Assembly (NCBI GenBank): GCA_045612305.1
Contig: JAZKYU010000012.1
Span: 1-5,684, forward strand
Direction of reading: 5' to 3'
DNA length: 5,684 bases
From: HGM04593 sp045612305
Lineage (GTDB): Bacteria > Bacteroidota > Bacteroidia > Bacteroidales > Bacteroidaceae
Under the pieces are notes generated by a model. The model had not been told where the DNA came from, ran no database searches, and saw only the letters and a program-made list of their open reading frames with translations. A program made the translations under genes and the position numbers. This document shows positions 1 to 5,684 of this stretch, piece by piece; position 1 is the first letter of the stretch, and each line of letters starts with the position of its first letter.

Positions 1-183
1 GCCCCAAAAACTTCAACTATGTTTTTCGTTAAAAAAGCGCCTTATGCGCAGAGCTCTTTGCTCCTTTCTGTCGGCACAGAAAGGAGATTAAATAAATTTA
101 TAAATAACTACCGCAGAACAGCACCGAGAATTTGAGTTAAAGGGTTTTAAACTCTCACTAACTTTTGTACAAAACCTATACAA
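1..183. other. Left-edge non-coding stretch with several hairpins
   Basis: I see no supportable gene here. Seen in the sequence: a perfect 11-bp stem at 61-71/76-86 with a CGGC loop; a short GCGC/GCGC hairpin at 37-40/46-49, which on the minus strand is followed directly by six T; a GAGC/GCTC pair at 51-54/60-63; an imperfect inverted repeat GAGTT/AACTC at 134-138/150-154; and a 12-bp perfect palindrome TTTTGTACAAAA at 163-174. All three plus-strand frames are open at the left edge and stop at 32, 90 and 135, so the tail of a gene from outside the window cannot be excluded. The hairpin cluster read on the minus strand could be the 3' end of a small RNA or a weak terminator, but that is inference. 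Confidence 0.4.
31..86 (-). terminator. Possible minus-strand tandem hairpins ending in a T run
   Basis: Read on the minus strand, the 11-bp stem (86-76 with 71-61) is followed by a weak GAGC hairpin, then a GCGC hairpin with a five-base loop and six T (36-31). This resembles a factor-independent terminator, but the last stem has only four GC pairs, and the strong stem is about 25 bases away from the T run. It could end a short untranslated RNA starting in the 90-180 region, or be an unrelated structured element. No T run follows the strong stem on the plus strand. Confidence 0.3.
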
Positions 184-221
184 AAAAAATAAAGTCTCGG
201 AAGACCGAGACTTTATTTTTT
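184..221 (-). terminator. Strong rho-independent terminator after the pspC-domain gene
   Basis: A perfect 17-bp inverted repeat (184-200 with 205-221) encloses a four-base loop AAGA. Its core is GTCTCGG/CCGAGAC and its outer part is A/T. On the minus strand the stem leads into eight T (complement of 182-189), the classic intrinsic terminator layout, about 40 bases past the stop codon of the gene at 261-449. The plus strand also ends in T-rich sequence, so it can act in both directions, but no plus-strand gene is seen just upstream of it. Confidence 0.88.
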
Positions 222-225
222 CCTG

Positions 226-250
226 CCGAGCCTTTCATTCATACGCTCGG
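226..250 (-). repeat. Inverted repeat in the 3' untranslated region of the PspC-domain gene
   Basis: CCGAGC at 226-231 and GCTCGG at 245-250 form a 6-bp stem with a 13-base loop, between the stop codon and the terminator. The loop overlaps a second possible pairing, CCTTTCATT (231-239) with AATGAAAGG (286-294) inside the coding end. The two pairings exclude each other. Either could be chance at this size; a role in mRNA stability is inference. Confidence 0.35.
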
Positions 251-260
251 AGTAACTCCT

Positions 261-449
261 TCATTTACCCTCCTCAGGCAACATAAATGAAAGGATTGCA
301 TAGATAGCAATACCAAGAACGCAACCGGTGAAGAATGTCACCACAGCATAAAGAATGCGTACCAACTTAGCATCGAGACCAAACTCCTTTGCCAAACCTG
401 CGCAAACTCCAGAGATTTTCTTGTCGTTTGAACGAAATAGTTTTCCCAT
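261..449 (-). CDS. Stand-alone PspC-domain small membrane protein
   Basis: This 62-residue protein is essentially one PspC domain (Pfam PF04024). The hallmarks are visible: KLFRS near the start (3-7), the GVCAGLAKEFGLD segment (14-26), the VR pair at 30-31, and one hydrophobic transmembrane stretch from about 31 to 57 ending in MLPEE. PspC in E. coli senses envelope stress with PspA and PspB; short single-domain versions are common in Bacteroidota and mostly uncharacterised, so a link to stress signalling is by family only. No pspA or pspB is nearby. The ATG at 447-449 starts directly before the domain and has only A/T-rich sequence upstream, as usual for this phylum. The gene is transcribed alone, away from the plus-strand operon, and ends before the strong terminator at 184-221. 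Confidence 0.88.
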   Translation of the reverse strand: MGKLFRSNDKKISGVCAGLAKEFGLDAKLVRILYAVVTFFTGCVLGIAIYAILSFMLPEEGK

Positions 450-502
450 AGTAAAGATTTATTAAAAAGTTATTTAAAAAAAGTTCTGTCGAAGAAACTG
501 TG

Positions 503-510
503 CAAAAATA
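503..510 (-). promoter_or_regulatory. Likely -7 box for the PspC-domain gene
   Basis: On the minus strand 510-503 reads TATTTTTG, a match to the Bacteroidota sigma-ABfr -7 consensus TAnnTTTG. It lies 53 bases upstream of the ATG. I do not see a clean TTTG -33 box at the expected 19-21 base spacing, so the assignment rests on the -7 box and on position. Confidence 0.5.
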
Positions 511-606
511 CAAATTATTGGCAACTTTATATGTTAAAAAATATATTTTTCACATCTTTTTTTGCAAAACTTCTAAAAATCGAGTACAAAATCGACCTAA
601 ATAGTA

Positions 607-614
607 TATTTTTG
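607..614 (+). promoter_or_regulatory. Likely -7 box of the methyltransferase-ftsX-folK operon promoter
   Basis: TATTTTTG at 607-614 matches the Bacteroidota -7 consensus TAnnTTTG and would start transcription near 620, leaving a leader of roughly 35 bases before the ATG at 655. There is no good TTTG -33 box 19-21 bases upstream. The box is flanked by a 6-bp inverted repeat, CCTAAA (596-601) and TTTAGG (622-627), which could be a regulator site or chance. Confidence 0.5.
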
Positions 615-654
615 TAGCGAGTTTAGGACGAGTAGGCTCTTTACAAATTGTTTT

Positions 655-1554
655 ATGAATATAATCACCCACAAAAACTGCCCGTTGTGCGGCAGCAGCA
701 CCATAGAAAAGCGCTTTGCCTGCAAAGACCACTTTGCCACAGGCGAGGTGTTCGACATTGTTCGTTGCAAGGAGTGTGGCTTTGTATTCACACAAGACAT
801 ACCGTCGGAAGAGTGCATCGCGAAATACTACGACTCACCCACCTACGTATCGCACAGCGACACAAAGAAAGGCCTTGTAAACAGCCTCTTCCACATAGTG
901 CGCAAAATTATGCTGCGCCGCAAAGCCGCGCTCATAAAAAGGCTCACCTTGCTGCAAAACGGCAAAATACTTGACTACGGCGCAGGCGTGGGAGCGTTTG
1001 CCAACACAATGCACAACAGAGGCTGGGATGTTACCGCTATAGAAAAGAGCGAGGCGGCACGCAGGGTTGCAAAAGAGAAGTACGGCATAGAGTTACTGCC
1101 CGAAGAAGCGCTCGGGAGCGTGGAGAGCGGCTCGGTCGATGTAATAACCCTGTGGCACGTGATGGAGCACCTGCAGCAGGTCGATGCCTTCTGGGACGAG
1201 ATGCACCGCATACTCGACGAAACAGGCATAGCGGTTATAGCCGTGCCCAACTGCTCCTCCTACGACGCCGACAACTACCAAGAGCACTGGGCTGCGTACG
1301 ACGTGCCGCGCCACCTGTGGCACTTTACCCCCAGCACCATAATGCGTTTGGGCGAAAAACACGGCTTCATACTCGAGCGACAGTACCCTATGCCCTTCGA
1401 CGGCTTCTACATCTCAATGTTGAGTGAGGGCTACAAAGGCTCGCGCCTGAAAGCCTTGCGAGGTGTGTGGAACGGTTTTTTAGGCCTGTGCACCACTATG
1501 GAAAAGTGCAGCGCAAGCAGTTCAATAATATATGTTTTTAGAAAGAAAAAATGA
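655..1554 (+). CDS. Zinc-ribbon class I SAM-dependent methyltransferase
   Basis: This 299-residue protein is a class I methyltransferase of the Methyltransf_23 type. A four-cysteine zinc-ribbon-like module opens it (CPLCG, Cys9 and Cys12; CKECG, Cys38 and Cys41). The SAM fold follows: motif I LDYGAGVGAF at 106-115, an acidic residue likely binding the ribose hydroxyls at Glu130 (AIEKS), the LWHVMEHL segment at 166-173, and AVPN at 196-199. Then comes VPRHLWHFTP at 217-226, a signature shared by many methyltransferases acting on sugars, lipids or small molecules. The substrate cannot be read from the sequence. The ATG at 655 is chosen because the cysteine pair begins at residue 9. It is the first gene after the likely promoter, and its TGA overlaps the ftsX start by four bases (ATGA), so it is probably translationally coupled to ftsX. 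Confidence 0.85.
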   Translation: MNIITHKNCPLCGSSTIEKRFACKDHFATGEVFDIVRCKECGFVFTQDIPSEECIAKYYDSPTYVSHSDTKKGLVNSLFHIVRKIMLRRKAALIKRLTLLQNGKILDYGAGVGAFANTMHNRGWDVTAIEKSEAARRVAKEKYGIELLPEEALGSVESGSVDVITLWHVMEHLQQVDAFWDEMHRILDETGIAVIAVPNCSSYDADNYQEHWAAYDVPRHLWHFTPSTIMRLGEKHGFILERQYPMPFDGFYISMLSEGYKGSRLKALRGVWNGFLGLCTTMEKCSASSSIIYVFRKKK

Positions 1555-2411
1555 GTAAATCCATCTTCAAAGTACAAACAATAAGTGTCTACATAAGCAC
1601 AACTATGGTCCTCCTGCTCTTGGGAGTTATGGGGCTGTTGTTTGTGACAGCCGAAGCCTTGTCGCGCCACATAAAGCAAGACCTCACCCTCTCAGTTATA
1701 ATAAAGAACGAGACAACCACCCCCGAGATACTCAAGCTAAAGAAAGAGATGGAAAAAAAGGCCTACGTGCAAAAGTGTCGATATATCTCGCGCGAAGAGG
1801 TGCTCGAGGAACAAAAGAAGGAACTCGGCACAGACCCCGTAGAGTTTCTCGGTTACAACCCCTACGAAGCCTCGCTCGAGCTGACACTAAAAAACGAGTA
1901 TGCCAACAACAAGAGCATCGCAAGCATTGAAAAAGAGATAACAAAACGTAAAGAAGTGAGCGAGGTCGTGTACCAGAAAGAGCTCATAAACATGGTGAAC
2001 AGCAACATACGCAAAATAACCCTTGCTCTTACAGTGCTCCTTGCCATGCTCACACTCATATCTTGGTCGCTCATAGGCAACCTTGTGCGCCTATCTATTT
2101 ATTCAAAAAGATTCCTCATGCACACTATGAAACTTGTGGGGGCAACTTGGGGTTTCATACGCCGCCCCTTCCTCCTGCACAACCTAAAGATAGGGCTCTT
2201 TTCGGGCATCCTGGCCAACTTGTTGCTCGCCGGGGGGCTCTACCTCCTGTGGCAAAAAGAGCCCGCTATAGCAACCATCCTGCCCATAGAGCACCTGGCT
2301 ATCGTTGCCGCAGGCACCACACTCTTTGGAGTTATCATCTGCACGCTGTGCGCCTACCTCTCGGTAAATAAATTCCTGCGCATGGGCAGCAACGACCTCT
2401 ACTTTATATAA
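1551..2411 (+). CDS. ftsX: Cell division protein FtsX (ABC transporter-like permease)
   Basis: FtsX is the membrane half of the FtsEX complex, which works at the division site and controls peptidoglycan hydrolases instead of moving a substrate. The 286 residues show the family layout: a short cytoplasmic start, transmembrane segment 1 (about 11-34), an extracytoplasmic domain (about 35-155) containing NPYEASLEL at 103-111 (compare the family NPxxAS motif), then three more membrane segments at about 156-177, 213-233 and 247-271. The cytoplasmic loop between segments 2 and 3 carries the conserved HTMKLVGATWGFIRRPF (191-207), the region that contacts FtsE. No ftsE is in the window, which is common in Bacteroidota, where ftsE and ftsX are often apart. 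It overlaps the methyltransferase by four bases, and the DUF3098 gene follows after 17 bases. Confidence 0.93.
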   Translation: MSKSIFKVQTISVYISTTMVLLLLGVMGLLFVTAEALSRHIKQDLTLSVIIKNETTTPEILKLKKEMEKKAYVQKCRYISREEVLEEQKKELGTDPVEFLGYNPYEASLELTLKNEYANNKSIASIEKEITKRKEVSEVVYQKELINMVNSNIRKITLALTVLLAMLTLISWSLIGNLVRLSIYSKRFLMHTMKLVGATWGFIRRPFLLHNLKIGLFSGILANLLLAGGLYLLWQKEPAIATILPIEHLAIVAAGTTLFGVIICTLCAYLSVNKFLRMGSNDLYFI

Positions 2412-2428
2412 AAAACAGAAAAAGAACG

Positions 2429-2662
2429 ATGAATAAACGAAATTTCGCATTCGACAAAACAAATTACATACTGCTCATTGTGGGGGTTGTAATAATCATA
2501 GCAGGCTTTGTGCTGATGTGTGGCCCCGGTTCCACCGAAACACACTTTGAGCCCGAAATTTTCAGCGTAAGAAGAATAAAAGTTGCACCCACGGTGTGCT
2601 TTTTTGGTTTCCTCTTCATTATGTACGCCATACTACACAAGGGTAACAATAAAAAACAATAA
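2429..2662 (+). CDS. DUF3098 family small membrane protein
   Basis: This 77-residue protein matches the DUF3098 family (Pfam PF11297) by pattern: FAFDKTNY near the N-terminus, a first membrane helix at about 13-30, the signature EPEIFSVRRIKVAP at 41-54, and a second helix at about 55-70 ending in a basic tail. It is probably a two-helix inner-membrane hairpin with a short loop. No biochemical function is known to me. It lies 17 bases after ftsX and 9 bases before uppP on an A-rich spacer with no Shine-Dalgarno sequence. This position between a division protein and the lipid-carrier phosphatase suggests a cell-envelope role, but that is inference from neighbours alone. Confidence 0.85.
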   Translation: MNKRNFAFDKTNYILLIVGVVIIIAGFVLMCGPGSTETHFEPEIFSVRRIKVAPTVCFFGFLFIMYAILHKGNNKKQ

Positions 2663-2671
2663 ACAAGCACT

Positions 2672-3520
2672 ATGAGCACACTCGAAACAATAATAATTGC
2701 AATAGTCGAAGGGCTTACCGAGTTCCTGCCTGTGTCGTCTACCGGGCACATGATTATAACCCAAAACCTGCTGGGTGTTGAAAGCACCGAGTTTGTAAAG
2801 GCATTCACCTTTATAATACAGTTTGGTGCCATACTCTCGGTAGTTATCCTCTACTGGAAACGTTTCTTCAAACTAAACAACGCACCCGCACCCCAAGGAG
2901 CGTCGGGCCTTGCAAAGTTCCTGCACAAGTACAATTTTTACTGGAAACTGCTAGTAGCGTTTATACCCGCAGCCGTGTTAGGCTTGCTTTTCAACGATAT
3001 TATAGACGAAATGCTCGAAAGCGTAACCGTGGTAGCCGTGACACTTATTCTTGGCGGAATTTTTATGCTTTTCTGCGACAAGATATTCAATAAAGGAAGC
3101 GAGGAAACAGAGCTTACCGAGAAGCGCGCCTTCTGCATAGGTCTTTTCCAGTGCATATCTATGATACCCGGCGTGTCGCGCTCTATGGCCACCATCGTGG
3201 GAGGTATGTCGCAAAAGCTCACCCGCAAAGCCGCTGCAGAGTTCTCGTTCTTCCTTGCCGTGCCCACAATGTTTGCAGCAACCCTCTTTAAGTTGCTCAA
3301 AATATTTATGGAGCCCGGTGGTGCCGAAATTTTAAAGGCCAACCTGGGCACGTTGCTTGTGGGCAATGCTGTTGCCTTTGTTGTGGCCCTGCTCGCCATA
3401 AAATTCTTCATAAGTTTTGTTACAAAATATGGGTTCAAAGCCTTCGGGTGGTACAGAATAATCCTCGGTACCATAATACTCGCAATGCTTCTTTCGGGCC
3501 ATAACCTAACTATTGGATAA
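2672..3520 (+). CDS. uppP: Undecaprenyl-diphosphate phosphatase UppP (BacA family)
   Basis: UppP dephosphorylates undecaprenyl diphosphate to undecaprenyl phosphate, the lipid carrier for peptidoglycan and surface polysaccharide precursors; excess activity is known to give bacitracin resistance. The 282-residue length is typical. The catalytic block is intact near the N-terminus: EGLTEFLPVSSTGH at 13-26, with the ExxxE pair Glu13/Glu17, Ser23 and His26. The second repeat motif, PGVSRS at 166-171, supplies the conserved Arg170. QFGAIL (50-55) is another family block. Several hydrophobic segments fit the multi-pass fold with inverted repeats. In the second block the residue after PGVSRS is Met, where many homologues have Gly; I read this as lineage variation. 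It shares one base with truB (TAATG), pointing to coupled translation. Confidence 0.95.
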   Translation: MSTLETIIIAIVEGLTEFLPVSSTGHMIITQNLLGVESTEFVKAFTFIIQFGAILSVVILYWKRFFKLNNAPAPQGASGLAKFLHKYNFYWKLLVAFIPAAVLGLLFNDIIDEMLESVTVVAVTLILGGIFMLFCDKIFNKGSEETELTEKRAFCIGLFQCISMIPGVSRSMATIVGGMSQKLTRKAAAEFSFFLAVPTMFAATLFKLLKIFMEPGGAEILKANLGTLLVGNAVAFVVALLAIKFFISFVTKYGFKAFGWYRIILGTIILAMLLSGHNLTIG

Positions 3521-4212
3521 TGGATTTTACAACAGGAGAGATTTTGGCCGTATACAAGCCCTACACTTGGACCTCGTTCCAAATTGTAAACAAGATACGC
3601 TACCACTTGAGCCGCAAGTACAAAGTAAAGCGCTTCAAGGTGGGGCACACAGGCACACTCGACCCCCTCGCAACAGGCGTGCTACTTGTGTGTACGGGCA
3701 AAGCCACAAAAAAGATTGAGGAGCTACAGAGCCACACTAAAGAGTATGTAGCCGAGCTTATGCTGGGTGCAACCACACCCTCATACGATATGGAGCACCC
3801 CGTGAACGCCACATACCCCACGGAGCACATAACCGAGGAGAAGGTGAGAGAGGTGCTCGCAACCTTCACCGGCGAGATAGCACAACGACCGCCCCTCTTT
3901 TCGGCCTGCAAGGTCGACGGTAAACGCGCCTACGACCTCGCACGCAAAGGTAGCGATATGGAGCTTGCACCAAAAATCGTGAGAATAGACGAGATAGAGT
4001 TGCTCAGCTGCAACCTGCCCCAAATAAAAATACGCGTAGTGTGCGGCAAGGGAACCTACATACGCTCGCTTGCACGCGACATAGGCCTCGCGCTCGATAG
4101 TGGAGCCTACCTGACAAGTTTAACCCGCACCAGAGTTGGAGACTACAAGGTTGAGCAGTGCATCAACCCCGACGACTTCCAAGACTGGTTAGAAAAACAA
4201 ATAACAATATGA
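3520..4212 (+). CDS. truB: tRNA pseudouridine(55) synthase TruB
   Basis: TruB converts U55 of the tRNA T-loop to pseudouridine. The 230 residues contain the whole catalytic domain: KPYTWTSFQIV (13-23), the active-site block KVGHTGTLDPLATG (40-53) with catalytic Asp48, the substrate-binding block QRPPLFSACKVDGKRAYDLAR (starting at 122) and GTYIRSLARDIG (178-189). At 230 residues it is much shorter than E. coli TruB (about 314), lacking the C-terminal PUA-type extension; this short form is usual in Bacteroidota and is not a truncation. Its ATG overlaps the uppP stop by one base, and its TGA overlaps the most upstream well-placed queA start by four bases (ATGA), so both neighbours are probably coupled to it. 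Confidence 0.95.
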   Translation: MDFTTGEILAVYKPYTWTSFQIVNKIRYHLSRKYKVKRFKVGHTGTLDPLATGVLLVCTGKATKKIEELQSHTKEYVAELMLGATTPSYDMEHPVNATYPTEHITEEKVREVLATFTGEIAQRPPLFSACKVDGKRAYDLARKGSDMELAPKIVRIDEIELLSCNLPQIKIRVVCGKGTYIRSLARDIGLALDSGAYLTSLTRTRVGDYKVEQCINPDDFQDWLEKQITI

Positions 4213-5308
4213 GTATCATCGACGACAACAATTTCATCAACTCGCAGCACATGAAGCTGTCGCAGTTCAAGTACAAACTGCCCGATGACCGCATCGCGCT
4301 CTACCCCGCAGCTTGCCGCGACGAGTCACGCCTCATGGTTCTTCACAAGAAAACCGGCGAAATAGAGCATCGCATCTTCAAGGAGATTATACACTATTTC
4401 GACGAAAAGGACCTTTTTGTTCTAAACGACAGCAAAGTATTCCCCGCCCGCCTCTACGGTAACAAGGAGAAGACCAACGCACAGATTGAGGTGTTCCTTT
4501 TGCGCGAGCTGAACGAAGAGTTCCGCTTGTGGGACGTGCTTGTAGACCCTGCCCGCAAAATAAGAATAGGAAACAAGCTATACTTCGGCGAGGACAACTC
4601 TATGGTTGCCGAGGTTATCGACAACACCACCTCGCGTGGCCGCACACTGCGTTTCTTGTACGACGGCCCCCACGACGAGTTCAAAAAAGCACTCTTCTCG
4701 CTTGGTGTAGCTCCCCTGCCCGACGACTTCAAGCGTCTGCGCAAAGAGGAGCCCGAAGACCTCGAAAATTTCCAAACATACTTTGCAAAGAAAGAGGGCT
4801 CGGTTACCGCATCCTTCGCAGGTCTCCACTTTACACGCGAGCTTATGAAGCGTATGGAGATTAAAGGCATCGACACCGCATATGTAACTATGCACACAGG
4901 CCTCGGCTGTTTCCGCGAGATAGATGTTGAGGACCTCACAAAACACAAGATGGACAGCGACCTCATAAACGTGGACACAGAGGCTGTAAACCTCGTGAAC
5001 AAAGCAAAAGCCGAGGGACGTCGCATATGCGCCGTGGGCACATCGGTACAGAGAGTGCTGGAGACAGCAACCCTCACCGGCGGTATGCTCAAGGAGTACG
5101 AAGGCTGGACAAGCAAGTTCATCTTCCCCGAATATGACTTCCAGGTAGCAAACTGCATGGTAGCAAACTTCTACGCCCCCTACTCAACTATGCTCATGCT
5201 CACAACAGCCTTCGGCGGTTACGACAACGTGATGAACGCATACCAGGTGGCACTGAAAGAGGGTTACCGCTTTGGCCTCTATGGCGACGCAATGCTCATA
5301 ATCGACTA

Positions 5309-5309
<1 letters not shown>
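4209..5309 (+). CDS. queA: QueA-family S-adenosylmethionine:tRNA ribosyltransferase-isomerase, divergent
   Basis: QueA transfers and rearranges the ribose of SAM onto preQ1 at the tRNA wobble position to give epoxyqueuosine. With the start at 4209 the protein has 366 residues. Family blocks: MKLSQFKYKLP (15-25), RDESRLMVLH (37-46), NDSKVFPARLYG (73-84), VLVDPARKIRIGN (110-122), ASFAGLHFT (201-209), AVGTSVQRVLE (275-285) and YRFGLYGDAML (353-363). The ATG at 4209 overlaps the truB stop (ATGA), which favours it. The ATG at 4251 (residue 15) matches the usual QueA beginning and gives 352 residues, so it may be the real start; the 14 extra residues look unconserved. Several motifs depart from the family consensus as I know it (SFAG for PTAG, GLGCF for GAGTF, FIFPEY for PGY, NFYAP for NFHLP). 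The fold is clearly QueA, but activity is less certain than for truB or uppP. Confidence 0.87.

Positions 5310-5684
<375 letters not shown>

Noticed and set aside
19..135. Plus-strand frame of 38 codons, open to the left edge
   Set aside because: It runs across the hairpin cluster, resembles no family I know, and two other frames are also open at the edge. It could be a gene tail from outside, but nothing supports it over chance.
550..818. Minus-strand frames covering the operon promoter region
   Set aside because: They overlap the 5' end of the methyltransferase and the AT-rich intergenic region and show no conserved pattern.
648..974. 108-codon frame overlapping the start of the methyltransferase
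   Set aside because: His/Arg-rich out-of-frame translation; the overlapping frame has the clear zinc ribbon and SAM motif.
2938..3648. 236-codon antisense frame over uppP and truB
   Set aside because: It is a shadow of strongly conserved uppP and truB coding sequence on the other strand and has no recognisable domain.
3520..4212. TruB as truncated
   Set aside because: It lacks the E. coli-type C-terminal extension, but all catalytic blocks are present and the short form is usual in this phylum.
4454..5158. 234-codon antisense frame over queA
   Set aside because: Very rich in Ser and Arg with no family signature; it mirrors the codon bias of queA.

Overview
This window is a chromosomal housekeeping segment from a member of the Bacteroidota, most likely order Bacteroidales. 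The evidence is the gene order (methyltransferase, ftsX, DUF3098, uppP, truB, queA, folK), a TruB without the C-terminal extension seen in E. coli, promoter boxes of the Bacteroides type (TAnnTTTG), and A/T-rich leaders without Shine-Dalgarno sequences. I cannot fix the genus from sequence alone.

Layout. Positions 1-260 hold no gene I can support. This stretch contains several hairpins and a strong stem-loop terminator (184-221) that ends the minus-strand gene at 261-449, a 62-residue PspC-domain membrane protein. An AT-rich divergent intergenic region (450-654) carries a likely promoter for each direction. From 655 to the right edge every gene is on the plus strand and tightly packed: a zinc-ribbon SAM methyltransferase, ftsX, a DUF3098 membrane protein, uppP, truB, queA and the first 114 codons of folK. 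Four of the six junctions overlap by 1 or 4 bases (ATGA or TAATG), and the other two gaps are 17 and 9 bases, so this reads as one operon driven from about position 607.

Functional logic. FtsX and UppP both serve peptidoglycan biology: FtsX through regulation of septal hydrolases with FtsE, and UppP through recycling of the undecaprenyl lipid carrier. The DUF3098 protein sits between them and has no known function. TruB and QueA modify tRNA (pseudouridine 55 and the queuosine pathway). FolK makes a folate precursor. The cluster looks like a growth-linked housekeeping operon and not an accessory or defence locus.

Points that deserve attention: the last 34 bases are an unbroken run of C that cuts into folK and looks like a contig-end artefact; QueA differs from the usual family consensus at several normally invariant motifs; the DUF3098 protein is lodged between two envelope genes; and the left flank has clustered hairpins. 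I found no mobile element, CRISPR array, tRNA, rRNA or clear novel system.
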